The position numbers were made by a program, and so were the translations under genes. DNA of 39,874 nt from Gammaproteobacteria bacterium (GTDB lineage Bacteria; Pseudomonadota; Gammaproteobacteria; Pseudomonadales; Azotimanducaceae), in the NCBI GenBank assembly GCA_009843635.1, contig VYDB01000017.1, positions 1-39,874 of the forward strand. Reading direction: 5' to 3'. The notes below the pieces were generated by a model. That model ran no database searches, was not told the origin of the DNA, and saw nothing but the letters and a program-made list of their open reading frames with translations. The number at the start of each line of letters is the position of its first letter. Within the stretch, counting starts at the first letter, position 1. Shown here piece after piece: positions 19,808-28,478 of this stretch.

Positions 19808-21583
19808 GTGCGCAGCCACCTCTGCGGGGCGCTCAACAGCACCCACATCGGCGAGACCGTGAATCTCACCGGTTGGGTGCATCGGCGGCGCGACCACGGC
19901 GGCGTCATCTTCCTGGACGTGCGCGACCGCACCGGCATCGTGCAAGTGGTTTACGACCCGGATGCCCAAGAGAGCTTCCAAGCGGCCGACCGGGTGCGCA
20001 GCGAATACGTGCTGCGCATGACCGGCCGGGTGCGCCGCCGCCAAGCCGGTGCGGAAAATCCCAACATGGCGACCGGCGAGATCGAAGTGCTCGGTGCGGA
20101 GCTCGAAGTGCTCAACCCATCGGTCACGCCTCCGTTTGGCCTTGATGAGCACTCCGACGCCGGCGAAGACATACGGCTGCGCTACCGCTATCTCGACCTG
20201 CGCCGCCCGGAGATGCAGGAGCGCCTGCGGATTCGGGCGCAGGCGGCGAGCGTGGTGCGCGGCTATCTGGAGGAGCAGGGGTATTGGGAGATCGAGACGC
20301 CCACCCTAAGCCGCCCGACGCCGGAGGGTGCGCGTGACTACCTAGTCCCCAGCCGCACCCATCCCGGCCAGTTCTTCGCCCTCCCTCAATCACCGCAGAT
20401 CTACAAGCAATTGCTGATGATGTCCGGGATGGACCGCTACTACCAGATCGCCCGCTGCTATCGGGACGAGGATCTGCGTCATGACCGCCAGCCGGAGTTC
20501 ACACAGATCGACATCGAGGCCTCCTTTGTCTGCGAGCAGGATGTCATGGACCTTACGGAAGGCATGATCAAGCGCCTGTTCCGGGCGGTGAAGGGGGTCG
20601 AGCTCAGTGACTTTCCGGTGTTGACCTTTGACGAGGCCATGGGCCGCTACGGCAGCGACCAGCCGGATCTGCGCAACCCCCTCGAACTGACTGACATCGG
20701 CGATCTGATGGCCACGGTCGAGTTCAAGGTGTTCAACGGCCCGGCACGGGATCCCCAAGGCCGGGTGGTGGCCCTGAACGCACCCGGCGGCAGCCTCTCG
20801 CGCAAGGCCATCGACGACCTTACCGAATTCGTGGGTCGCTATGGGGCCAAGGGGTTGGCCTACATCAAGATCAACGACCTTGGCGCCGGGATGGCGGGCC
20901 TGCAGTCGCCGATCCTTAAGTTCCTGCCCGACGACGTCGTGCGCCAAGTATTGGAACGCTGCGCAGCCGGCAATGGTGACATCGTTTTTTTCGGTGCCGG
21001 GCCAGCCGCCGTGGTCAACGACTCCATGGGCGCCCTGCGGGTCGAGTTGGGTCGCCTGCTAGGTCTCACCGGCGAGGGGTTTGCGCCGCTGTGGGTGGTT
21101 GACTGGCCGCTGTTCGAGGTGGCTGCGGACGGCGGCATCGCCGCCATGCACCACCAGTTCACCCGGCCCGCGTGCAGCATCGAGGAGTTGATGAACGCGC
21201 CTCTGAAGGCCCGCGCCGCCGCCTATGACTTGGTGCTCAACGGCTATGAGGTGGGCGGCGGCTCCCTGCGGATTCACACTGAGGCAATGCAAAAGGCGGT
21301 GTTCGAGGCGATGGGCATCGCCCAGGAGGGGGCGGTCAAGTTCGGCTTCCTGCTCGATGCGCTGCGCTACGGCTGCCCACCCCATGGCGGCATCGCCTTG
21401 GGCTTCGACCGCTTGGTCATGCTGTTGGCCGATGCTGCAGCCATCCGCGACGTGATCGCCTTCCCTAAGACTCAGTCCGCAGCCTGCCTGATGATGGCTG
21501 CACCCGCCGAGGCCGATGAGCGCCAACTGCGCGAACTGCACATTCGCCTGCGTGGCAAGGCGGCAGCCAAGACAGTAGGTTAG
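19808..21583 (+). CDS. aspS: Aspartyl-tRNA synthetase (AspRS)
   Basis: Class II bacterial-type AspRS of 591 residues, charging tRNA-Asp. It has the N-terminal OB-fold anticodon-binding domain, the catalytic domain with [20 protein letters not shown], FRxxE-like [18 protein letters not shown], the GAD insertion domain, and motif 3 [14 protein letters not shown]. In the anticodon domain it reads RRRDHGG, with H30 where E. coli has leucine; histidine here is the Pseudomonas-type state linked to non-discriminating charging of tRNA-Asn as well. The start is GTG 19808, matching the family N-terminus. yebC follows after 3 nt. Confidence 0.98.
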   Translation: MRSHLCGALNSTHIGETVNLTGWVHRRRDHGGVIFLDVRDRTGIVQVVYDPDAQESFQAADRVRSEYVLRMTGRVRRRQAGAENPNMATGEIEVLGAELEVLNPSVTPPFGLDEHSDAGEDIRLRYRYLDLRRPEMQERLRIRAQAASVVRGYLEEQGYWEIETPTLSRPTPEGARDYLVPSRTHPGQFFALPQSPQIYKQLLMMSGMDRYYQIARCYRDEDLRHDRQPEFTQIDIEASFVCEQDVMDLTEGMIKRLFRAVKGVELSDFPVLTFDEAMGRYGSDQPDLRNPLELTDIGDLMATVEFKVFNGPARDPQGRVVALNAPGGSLSRKAIDDLTEFVGRYGAKGLAYIKINDLGAGMAGLQSPILKFLPDDVVRQVLERCAAGNGDIVFFGAGPAAVVNDSMGALRVELGRLLGLTGEGFAPLWVVDWPLFEVAADGGIAAMHHQFTRPACSIEELMNAPLKARAAAYDLVLNGYEVGGGSLRIHTEAMQKAVFEAMGIAQEGAVKFGFLLDALRYGCPPHGGIALGFDRLVMLLADAAAIRDVIAFPKTQSAACLMMAAPAEADERQLRELHIRLRGKAAAKTVG

Positions 21584-21586
21584 ATC

Positions 21587-22321
21587 GTGGCCGGGCACAG
21601 CAAGTGGGCCAACATCAAGCACCGCAAGGCTGCTCAGGATGCCAAGCGGGGCAAGCTGTGGACCAAGATTCTGCGCGAAGTGACTGTCGCCGCCCGGCTC
21701 GGCGGAGGCGTGGTGGAGGACAATCCACGATTGCGCACCGCCGTGGACAAGGCGCTTGGTGCCAATGTGCCCAAGGACACGATCCAAAAGGCCGTCAACC
21801 GGGGCGCAGGCGGGGGTGAGGGCGCTGACCTCGATGAGTTGACTTACGAGGGCTACGCCGCTGGTGGCGTGGCGCTGTTGATCGAAGCGATGACCGACAA
21901 CCGCAATCGCACGGTGGCGGAAGTGCGATACGCCTTCGGCAAGCACGGCGGCAGCCTTGGCGCCGACGGTTCGGTGGCGTACCTGTTCAAGCGCCAAGGT
22001 GTGATCACCTTTGCGCCAGGTGCCGATGAGGAGGGGGTCTTGGACGTAGCGCTTGACGCCGGTGCCGAGGACTTGGAGACCGATGACGACGGCGCCTTGG
22101 CGGTGATCACGCCATGGGAGGCCTTGAGCGCGGTTGCCGACGCACTGGAAGGCGCCGCCTTGGTGCCGGACCACAAGGAGGTGACGATGGTGCCTTCGAC
22201 CCTGCAAGACTGCGACGAGGCCCAAGCAGCGACCTTGCTGCGGCTGATCGACGCGCTTGAGGAGTTGGATGATGTGCAGAACGTTTACACTAACGCCCGT
22301 CTGCCGGACGGCGCTGCATGA
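21587..22321 (+). CDS. yebC: YebC/TACO1-family protein
   Basis: A 244-residue member of the YebC/PmpR family, beginning with the signature AGHSKWANIKHRKAAQDAKRG and containing GYAAGGVALLIEAMTDNRNRT. Family members have been described as transcription regulators (for example of ruvC or quorum-sensing genes) and, more recently, as translation factors relieving ribosome stalling. The position between aspS and ruvC is the usual one. The start is GTG 21587, 3 nt after aspS. Confidence 0.96.
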   Translation: MAGHSKWANIKHRKAAQDAKRGKLWTKILREVTVAARLGGGVVEDNPRLRTAVDKALGANVPKDTIQKAVNRGAGGGEGADLDELTYEGYAAGGVALLIEAMTDNRNRTVAEVRYAFGKHGGSLGADGSVAYLFKRQGVITFAPGADEEGVLDVALDAGAEDLETDDDGALAVITPWEALSAVADALEGAALVPDHKEVTMVPSTLQDCDEAQAATLLRLIDALEELDDVQNVYTNARLPDGAA

Positions 22322-22330
22322 GGAGAAAAT

Positions 22331-22837
22331 GTGAACCCTGTAAGGGTGCTCGGCATTGATCCGGGCACCCGCTCAACGGGCTACGGCTTGGTTGAGGCGG
22401 TCCAGGGCCGGATCGCCTACATCGCTTCCGGCTGCATTCGCCCTGCCGCTGGGGCCATGGCGGAGCGCCTCGGCGAGATTCAAGCCGGCATCAGCGAGTT
22501 GATCGCTGCCCACGGCGCCAACCAGTTGGCCATTGAGGAAGTCTTCATGTCTCGCAATCCCCAAGCGGCCTTGAAGCTCGGCCAAGCCCGTGGCGTGGCC
22601 ATGGCCACTGCCGTCGCCGCCGGCTTGGCGGTTTTTGAGTACGCGCCGCGCACGGTCAAGAAGGCGGTGGTGGGCACCGGCGGAGCCACCAAGGCGCAAG
22701 TGCAGCACATGGTGCGCATCCTGCTCAATCTGCGCGGCGGACGGTTGGCCGCGGATGCGGCGGATGCCCTTGCGATTGCCATTTGTCACGTCAATACTGC
22801 GTCACAGGACGTCGGCATGGCCGACCGGAATGGCTGA
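22331..22837 (+). CDS. ruvC: Holliday junction resolvase RuvC
   Basis: RuvC is the dimeric endonuclease that cuts Holliday junctions in the RuvABC complex. The 168-residue protein has the RNase H fold with acidic residues D10 (GIDPGTRSTGYG), E69 (AIEEVFMSRNP) and D142/D145 (ADAADALAIA). The start is GTG 22331 with AGGAG at 22321-22325; an ATG two bases earlier is out of frame and stops at once. It is followed by ruvA after 16 nt. Confidence 0.97.
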   Translation: MNPVRVLGIDPGTRSTGYGLVEAVQGRIAYIASGCIRPAAGAMAERLGEIQAGISELIAAHGANQLAIEEVFMSRNPQAALKLGQARGVAMATAVAAGLAVFEYAPRTVKKAVVGTGGATKAQVQHMVRILLNLRGGRLAADAADALAIAICHVNTASQDVGMADRNG

Positions 22838-22853
22838 GCGCTAACGAGGCACA

Positions 22854-23453
22854 GTGATCGGACGCATTGCAGGCCGCTTTGTTGAAGCCGTTGAGCAGTT
22901 GGCGCTGATCGACGTGGGCGGCGTGGGCTACGAAGTGGAGCTTTCCACCGGCGCCCGGTCGGACCTGCCGCCGCCCGGCGGCGATGTCGCACTGTACACG
23001 CACCTTCTCGTGCGCGAGGATGCGCAGCAACTCTACGGGTTCGCCTCCCGTTCGGAGCGGGAGCTGTTTCGGGCGGTGCTGCGCATCTCCGGGGTGGGCC
23101 CGAAGCTGGCCCTGTCGCTGATTTCCGCCTTTGACGTGGACGAACTGGCCCATGCCGCGGCCGACGGCGATCCGGGACGCCTGACCCGGGTGCCCGGCAT
23201 CGGCCGCAAGACCGCCCAGCGCATGCTGCTTGAATTGAAGGATCGGCTGGCGGAGTTCGCCGTCACGCCGGCTGTTGGGCGGTCGGGTGCCGATGCCTCC
23301 GCCGCCGCCGAAGCGGAACATGCGCTCATCGCCTTGGGCTATCGCCCCCAGGATGCCGCTCAATTGGTTCGCGAAGTGGGTGATCAGGACATGGCCACGG
23401 AAGCGATTGTTCGCGAGGCGCTGCGGGCCGTTGCCCGGCGGTCGGCCTCATGA
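22854..23453 (+). CDS. ruvA: Holliday junction DNA helicase subunit RuvA
   Basis: RuvA is the tetrameric junction-binding subunit that loads RuvB. The 199-residue product starts [10 protein letters not shown] with the OB-fold domain, two helix-hairpin-helix motifs ([16 protein letters not shown] and [16 protein letters not shown]), and a C-terminal UBA-like domain that contacts RuvB. The start is GTG 22854 and the stop overlaps the ruvB ATG (ATGA). Confidence 0.97.
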   Translation: MIGRIAGRFVEAVEQLALIDVGGVGYEVELSTGARSDLPPPGGDVALYTHLLVREDAQQLYGFASRSERELFRAVLRISGVGPKLALSLISAFDVDELAHAAADGDPGRLTRVPGIGRKTAQRMLLELKDRLAEFAVTPAVGRSGADASAAAEAEHALIALGYRPQDAAQLVREVGDQDMATEAIVREALRAVARRSAS

Positions 23454-24532
23454 GCGTGGTGCCCGATCGGTTGGTGGATCCTGCAGCCGAAGGGGCTGCG
23501 GAAGGGCGCCTCGACCGCAGCCTGCGCCCGACCACTTTGGACGAGTACGTCGGCCAGGGCGCAGTGCGGGAACAGATGGCCATTTTCATCGAGGCGGCCC
23601 GGCGGCGCCGCGAGCCGCTTGACCACACGTTGATATTCGGCCCGCCTGGGCTCGGCAAGACCACCATGGCCCACATCGTTGCCCATGAGATGGGCGTCGC
23701 GATCAAGTCAACCTCCGGCCCAGTGATGGAGCGGGCCGGGGACTTGGCTGCTTTGCTCACTAACCTAGAGGAGGGGGACGTGCTCTTCGTGGATGAAATC
23801 CATCGACTCTCGCCGGTGGTCGAGGAAATCCTGTATCCAGCCATGGAGGACTTTCAGATTGACATCCTGATAGGTGAAGGCCCGGCAGCGCGTTCCTTGA
23901 AGCTTGACCTGCCGCGCTTCACCTTGGTTGGCGCCACCACCCGAGCCGGGCTTCTGACGTCACCGTTGCGCGACCGCTTCGGCATCGTGCAACGACTGTC
24001 CTTCTATTCGGTCGAAGAACTCTGCGAGATCGTGCAGCGGTCGGCCCGCAAGCTGGATCTCGTCGCTGAAGAGTCCGGTGCCGTTGAAGTGGCGCGCCGT
24101 TCACGGGGCACGCCGCGCATCGCCAACCGGCTGTTGCGCCGGGTGCGGGACTTTGCCGAGGTGAAGGCGGATGGCGTGGTGACCCAGGCAACCGCCGACG
24201 ATGCCCTGAACCTGCTCAAGGTGGACCGCGAGGGATTTGACGCCATGGACCGCCGCCTGCTCGAAACCATCATCAAGAAGTTCTCCGGCGGGCCCGTGGG
24301 CCTCGACAACTTGGCCGCTGCGGTGGGCGAGGAGAGCGATACAATTGAAGATGTCATCGAACCGTACCTGATCCAGCAGGGCTACGTGATGCGCACGCCG
24401 CGGGGCCGAGTGGCGACGGCCAACGCCTACCTTCACTTTGGCCTGGCGGCGCCGGATGATCCCGCAGCCGCAGCGGCGCGCCAAGCCGCCCTGGACTTAG
24501 TTTCCTTGACCGCGGAGCAAGAGAACAAATGA
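23450..24532 (+). CDS. ruvB: Holliday junction DNA helicase motor RuvB
   Basis: RuvB is the AAA+ hexameric motor driving branch migration. The 360-residue protein has Walker A GPPGLGKT (64-71), Walker B VDEIHRL with DEIH at 115-118, sensor 1 GATTRAG, the arginine-finger region [11 protein letters not shown], and a C-terminal winged helix ([16 protein letters not shown]). It is coupled to ruvA by a 4-bp overlap. About 69 bp without any gene separate it from tolQ, where E. coli would have ybgC. Confidence 0.98.
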   Translation: MSVVPDRLVDPAAEGAAEGRLDRSLRPTTLDEYVGQGAVREQMAIFIEAARRRREPLDHTLIFGPPGLGKTTMAHIVAHEMGVAIKSTSGPVMERAGDLAALLTNLEEGDVLFVDEIHRLSPVVEEILYPAMEDFQIDILIGEGPAARSLKLDLPRFTLVGATTRAGLLTSPLRDRFGIVQRLSFYSVEELCEIVQRSARKLDLVAEESGAVEVARRSRGTPRIANRLLRRVRDFAEVKADGVVTQATADDALNLLKVDREGFDAMDRRLLETIIKKFSGGPVGLDNLAAAVGEESDTIEDVIEPYLIQQGYVMRTPRGRVATANAYLHFGLAAPDDPAAAAARQAALDLVSLTAEQENK

Positions 24533-24601
24533 TGCAAGCCGTTGGCCGACGACCGGCCTCACATTGGTCAGGGGCATCACCCCGCTTGGCTGGAACCTGA
24601 C

Positions 24602-25279
24602 ATGCCCGAGCAAATTTCGATATTCGAGTTGGTGGCCAATGCCAGCCTGTTGGTGCAGATGGTCATGGCGCTGTTGGCGCTGGCCTCGATCATCTCCTGG
24701 ATGATGATCTTTCAGCGCTGGTTTTTTCTGCGCCGGGTGGCCAATGAGGTCGATCAGTTTGAAGACCACTTTTGGTCCGGCGTTGACTTGCGCGAACTCT
24801 ACGCGGAACTTGAGGGCCATGACGACCTGACGGGCATTGAGACCGTCTTCGTGGCGGGTTTTCAGGAATTCGTGCGCCTCTCGGACCAGGCGGGGGCGGA
24901 GGTGGACTCCATCATGCAGGGCGTGCAGCGCGGCATGCGGGTGGCGTTGAATCGTGAAGAGGAGCGGCTTGCCACCCACTTGGCTTTTCTGGCGACGGTT
25001 GGCTCCACGAGCCCCTACGTCGGGCTTTTTGGAACGGTCTGGGGCATCATGAACTCCTTCCGCAGCCTGGCCAACATGAGCCAAGCGACGCTCGCCTCGG
25101 TGGCGCCGGGCATCTCGGAGGCCTTGGTGGCCACCGCGATGGGCCTGTTCGCCGCCATCCCGGCAGTGATCGGCTACAATCGTTTTTCGGCCCAGGTTGA
25201 AGAACTGATGAAGCGCAATGAGGCCTTCAGCGACGAGGTGACCAGCATCCTGCATCGCGCAGCCCAAGCGAGATCCTAG
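24602..25279 (+). CDS. tolQ: Tol-Pal system proton channel subunit TolQ
   Basis: TolQ forms with TolR the inner-membrane motor that energises TolA during cell constriction. The 225-residue protein has three membrane helices (about 14-36, 126-150, 166-192) with the family motifs GSTSPYVGLFGTVWGIMNSF and ISEALVATAMGLFAAIPAV. Resemblance is closest to TolQ rather than ExbB, supported by tolR, tolA, tolB and pal following. ATG 24602 gives the usual N-terminus; no strong Shine-Dalgarno sequence is present. Confidence 0.97.
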   Translation: MPEQISIFELVANASLLVQMVMALLALASIISWMMIFQRWFFLRRVANEVDQFEDHFWSGVDLRELYAELEGHDDLTGIETVFVAGFQEFVRLSDQAGAEVDSIMQGVQRGMRVALNREEERLATHLAFLATVGSTSPYVGLFGTVWGIMNSFRSLANMSQATLASVAPGISEALVATAMGLFAAIPAVIGYNRFSAQVEELMKRNEAFSDEVTSILHRAAQARS

Positions 25280-25301
25280 TGATCACGAGAAGTTAGTGAC
25301 T

Positions 25302-25733
25302 ATGCGCCGCAAACCGATGTCGGAAATCAACGTCGTGCCCTACATCGACGTGATGTTGGTGCTGCTGGTGATCTTCATGGCCACCGCGCCGCTGCTGACC
25401 CAAGGGGTGCTGGTCGATTTGCCGGAAGCGCCCTCCGAACCGATCACCGATACCGAGGATGATCCGCTGGTGGTTTCCATTCGGGCGGACGGCGCCATTT
25501 TCGTGAATCTGGGCATCCAGGACGCCGACGATGAGGGCACTCGGGTGACCATTTACTCCTTGGGCGATCAAGCCGGCAAGATTCTCCGCGCCCGACCCGA
25601 TGTGCCGGTTTACGTCAAGGCGGATCACCGCTTGGACTACGGCAAGGTGGTCGGCGTCATGACGGTGCTGCAGAAGTCGGGGGCCGAATCCGTTGGCCTC
25701 ATCACCGAACCGCCTTCGGAGATCGAAAGCTGA
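25302..25733 (+). CDS. tolR: Tol-Pal system protein TolR
   Basis: A 143-residue ExbD/TolR-family protein with one N-terminal membrane helix after SEINVVPYIDVMLVLLVIFM; D16 is the conserved proton-carrying aspartate of the motor. The periplasmic domain ends in GVMTVLQKSGAESVGLITEP, a TolR hallmark. ATG 25302 is preferred; a GTG two codons earlier (25296) is possible. Its TGA overlaps the tolA ATG (TGATG). Confidence 0.96.
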   Translation: MRRKPMSEINVVPYIDVMLVLLVIFMATAPLLTQGVLVDLPEAPSEPITDTEDDPLVVSIRADGAIFVNLGIQDADDEGTRVTIYSLGDQAGKILRARPDVPVYVKADHRLDYGKVVGVMTVLQKSGAESVGLITEPPSEIES

Positions 25734-26431
25734 TGGCCGACACCGTTCGCGCCTACAGCGGTCCCCTTGTTTTGGCGCTGCTGGTGCATCTGGCGGCGGT
25801 CACCGCCCTGCACGACGGTTGGTTCCCTGGAGCGCAGCCGGAAGGCCGTGCCATCAAGCCGAATCTCGTTCAGTCGCAACTGATCGTGATGCAGCCCAAG
25901 GCTCGGCCTGAGCCCAAGCCTGCCCCGCCGAAGCCTGCGGCCGAGGCGCCCGTTGTGGCTGAGCCGGAGCCCCAAGCGAAGCCGGAGCCGCGCCGCGACC
26001 GGGAGGCGGAGCGGCGGCAGCGGGAGGTGGCGGAGGCGCTGGAGAGGCAGCAGCGCCGCTTGGCGGAACTGGCCCAGGACTCGTTCACCCAAGCGTTGGC
26101 GGAGGAAGCCTCCGAACTGGCAGCCGACCAGGATCTAAGTGCCGCGCAGAGCTTTCGCTTCGGCATCTACCAGCGCGTGGTGGCCAATTGGTCGCGTCCG
26201 CCGAGTGCCCGCAACGGCATGCAGGCGCGCCTGTTGGTCGAACTGATTCCAACGGGCGCGGTTGTTGGGGTCACGGTGGTCGAGTCGAGCGGCAACAGCG
26301 CCTTTGACCGTTCGGCAGAGGCCGCGGTGCGCAAGGCCCGCGCCTTTGACGTGCCTCCGGAATCCGACTTGTTCGAACGCCATTTCCGGCGCTTTTCCCT
26401 GTTGTTCAAACCGGAGGATCTTTTGCGGTGA
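25733..26431 (+). CDS. tolA: Tol-Pal system protein TolA, short form
   Basis: TolA spans the periplasm from the TolQR motor to TolB-Pal. It has an N-terminal membrane helix (about 11-27), a Pro/Lys/Glu stretch (about 56-85), a charged helical part rich in Arg/Glu/Ala (about 85-130), and a C-terminal TonB/TolA-like domain (FGIYQRVVANWSRPPSARNG; VVESSGNSAFDRSAEAAVRKA). At 232 residues it is much shorter than E. coli TolA (421): the long Ala/Lys helical domain II is mostly missing, so its reach across the periplasm would differ. Confidence 0.94.
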   Translation: MADTVRAYSGPLVLALLVHLAAVTALHDGWFPGAQPEGRAIKPNLVQSQLIVMQPKARPEPKPAPPKPAAEAPVVAEPEPQAKPEPRRDREAERRQREVAEALERQQRRLAELAQDSFTQALAEEASELAADQDLSAAQSFRFGIYQRVVANWSRPPSARNGMQARLLVELIPTGAVVGVTVVESSGNSAFDRSAEAAVRKARAFDVPPESDLFERHFRRFSLLFKPEDLLR

Positions 26432-27765
26432 TGAACAGGCTGCACAGCATCGCCCAGGTGGTTGCCGGGGTCGCCTTCATGGTGGCTGCGGCCTTCTGCC
26501 ATGGTGCGGAAAGCCTTGACAGCATTATCATCGATGCGGGCTACGACCAACAGACCAAGATTGCGGTGGTGCCCTTTCGGGCCGGGCCGGAATTCGGGGA
26601 CCTTGAACCCCTGTCGGACATCATTGGCTTCGACTTGGCTCGCAGCGGCCAGTTTGCGCCCACCGAACGGGGCAACATGCTGTCGTTTCCGGCCGAACGC
26701 GCCGAAGTTTTCTTCCGCGACTGGCGCATTCTCGGCGTGGAGTATTTGCTCGTCGGACGGGTCGCGGCCGAATTCAATGGCGACGTCTCGGTGAGCTACG
26801 AGCTCTATGACGTGACCAATGAACGGGCCATGGCCGAAGAGCGCTTGACGGCGCCGGCTGCCAAGTGGCGCGACCTTGGGCACGCCATCGCCGATGTGGT
26901 CTTCGAAGCGATCACCGGCGTGCGCGGCGCGTTTGCCACCCGAATTCTCTATGTGCTGGCCCAGAACACGGGCACCGATTACGCCCGCTACCGGCTGGAA
27001 ATGGCTGATTCCGATGGCGCTCGGGCGCGCACCTTGCTGACCTCGGACGAACCCATCATGTCGCCGAGTTGGTCCCCGGATGCACAGCGGGCGGCCTACG
27101 TCACCTTCGAGACAGGACGTCCGGTTATTGCGCTGCAGAACGTTGCCACCGGCGAGCGGGAGTTGTTGCCGCATTTTCCGGGCATCAACGGCTCGCCAAT
27201 CTTCTCCCCGGACGGGCGGAGCCTGGCGGTGGTGCTGTCTCGGGACGGCAATCCGGAAATCTACCTGATGAATCTGGCGGATTACCGACTTCGGCAGATC
27301 ACCCGCCATCACGGCATCGACACCGAACCCTCTTGGACGCCGGATGGGCGCAGCCTCATCTTCACGTCGGACCGCGGTGGCCGGCCGCAGATCTACCAGG
27401 TGGAGCTAGCCACCAACTTCGTGGAGCGGCTGACCTTTGAAGGGCGGTACAACGCCCGGGCCCGCCTGCTGCCTGATGGCGTCCACTTGGTGTTCGTGCA
27501 TCGTCGCGATGGGGTCGATCACATCGCTTGGCAGGACCTGGAGCGCAACGATCTGCGCGTTCTCACCGAAACCGCCCTGGACGAGTCCCCCTCCTTGGCG
27601 CCCAATGGCACCATGCTGATCTATGCCACCCAAGACCAAGGCCGAGGCATTCTCGCGGTGGTGTCCATCGACGGAGGGGTGAAGTACCGCCTGCCTTCGT
27701 CGAGCGGGGATGTGCGGGAACCGGCTTGGTCGCCGTTCATAGATGGCTTGAAATCGGCGTTTTAG
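26428..27765 (+). CDS. tolB: Tol-Pal system beta-propeller protein TolB
   Basis: TolB is a periplasmic protein that links TolA and Pal. The 445-residue product has a signal peptide (VVAGVAFMVAAAFCHGAES), the N-terminal alpha/beta domain (VVPFRAGPEF; NMLSFPAERAEVFFRDWRILGVEYLLVGRV) and a C-terminal propeller of WD40-like repeats (SPSWSPDAQRAAYVTFETGR; PIFSPDGRSLAVVLSRDGNP; PSWTPDGRSLIFTSDRGGRP). The GTG at 26428 overlaps the tolA stop (GTGA) and is 11 nt from GGAGG (26412-26416); the ATG at 26431 is the alternative. Confidence 0.96.
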   Translation: MMNRLHSIAQVVAGVAFMVAAAFCHGAESLDSIIIDAGYDQQTKIAVVPFRAGPEFGDLEPLSDIIGFDLARSGQFAPTERGNMLSFPAERAEVFFRDWRILGVEYLLVGRVAAEFNGDVSVSYELYDVTNERAMAEERLTAPAAKWRDLGHAIADVVFEAITGVRGAFATRILYVLAQNTGTDYARYRLEMADSDGARARTLLTSDEPIMSPSWSPDAQRAAYVTFETGRPVIALQNVATGERELLPHFPGINGSPIFSPDGRSLAVVLSRDGNPEIYLMNLADYRLRQITRHHGIDTEPSWTPDGRSLIFTSDRGGRPQIYQVELATNFVERLTFEGRYNARARLLPDGVHLVFVHRRDGVDHIAWQDLERNDLRVLTETALDESPSLAPNGTMLIYATQDQGRGILAVVSIDGGVKYRLPSSSGDVREPAWSPFIDGLKSAF

Positions 27766-27782
27766 GCTGTCAAGCGACTTTT

Positions 27783-27809
27783 CCTATCGGTTGGCCTATC
27801 GGTTAGAAT
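27783..27809 (+). promoter_or_regulatory. Candidate pal promoter with a 10-bp direct repeat
   Basis: TAGAAT (27804-27809) followed by GCGGCGC is a 5/6 -10 match with a GC-rich discriminator. Just upstream CCTATCGGTT occurs twice (27783-27792 and 27795-27804), 12 bp apart, covering the spacer and -35 region, so it may bind a regulator. The 143-bp gap before pal and the known separate pal promoter in E. coli support an independent transcript. Confidence 0.5.
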
Positions 27810-27829
27810 GCGGCGCTGTGATAGCCTTG

Positions 27830-27857
27830 CCAAGCACGCCTGCAGCAAAATGCTTGG
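27830..27857 (+). other. Hairpin in the pal 5' untranslated region
   Basis: CCAAGCA (27830-27836) and TGCTTGG (27851-27857) form a perfect 7-bp stem with a 14-nt loop, inside the roughly 90-nt predicted leader of pal and well before its Shine-Dalgarno sequence. Possible roles are mRNA stability or processing; no function can be read from the sequence. Confidence 0.4.
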
Positions 27858-27908
27858 ATGATGTGGGCATGACGGCAACTGATGCAGGTCTCAAACGGAG
27901 AAAGAACC

Positions 27909-28436
27909 ATGCTTAAGCGGCAAATCGGCCTTTTGACATTCTTCGCGGCGGCAGCGCTTCTGGCGGGATGCCAGACGCCCGAGCCCACGCCGGAACCCAG
28001 CCCCCCCACGGACACGCGGCCCATTTCCACGCCGCCACCCACGCCGGAGCCGCCACCGGCTTTCAACGACAACATGGAACCCTACGTTCCGGGCAGCACT
28101 ACCGAACTGCTGCCGCGGGTGTTCTATTTTGAGTTGGACAAGGCGGTGATCGATCAGGCCGACCTCGCGGCCTTGGAGCTCCATGCTCGGGTGCTCATGG
28201 ACAATCCGCGGCGCCGGGTGATGATCGAGGGTCACTGCGACGAACGGGGTACGCGGGAGTACAACTTGGCCTTGGGCGAACGGCGTTCAGACGCGGTGTC
28301 GAGCTTTCTCAAGGCGGCTGGCGTTCCCGCATCGCGCATTGAGACGGTCAGTTACGGTGAGGAGCGGCCAGAAGATCCCGGCCACACGGAAGCGGCTTGG
28401 TCGCGCAATCGCCGGGCCGTGATGATCTATCGCTAG
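27909..28436 (+). CDS. pal: Peptidoglycan-associated lipoprotein Pal
   Basis: Pal anchors the outer membrane to peptidoglycan and is positioned at division sites by TolQRAB. The 175-residue precursor has a lipoprotein signal with lipobox LLAGC (lipidated C21), a Pro/Thr-rich linker (about 22-50), and a C-terminal OmpA-like domain ([39 protein letters not shown]) that binds meso-diaminopimelate. ATG 27909 follows GGAG (27897-27900) by 8 nt. Confidence 0.97.
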   Translation: MLKRQIGLLTFFAAAALLAGCQTPEPTPEPSPPTDTRPISTPPPTPEPPPAFNDNMEPYVPGSTTELLPRVFYFELDKAVIDQADLAALELHARVLMDNPRRRVMIEGHCDERGTREYNLALGERRSDAVSSFLKAAGVPASRIETVSYGEERPEDPGHTEAAWSRNRRAVMIYR

Positions 28437-28478
28437 GCTTTTGGGAACGTTGCACCCTCTGGGAGGGCGCAGCGTGGA

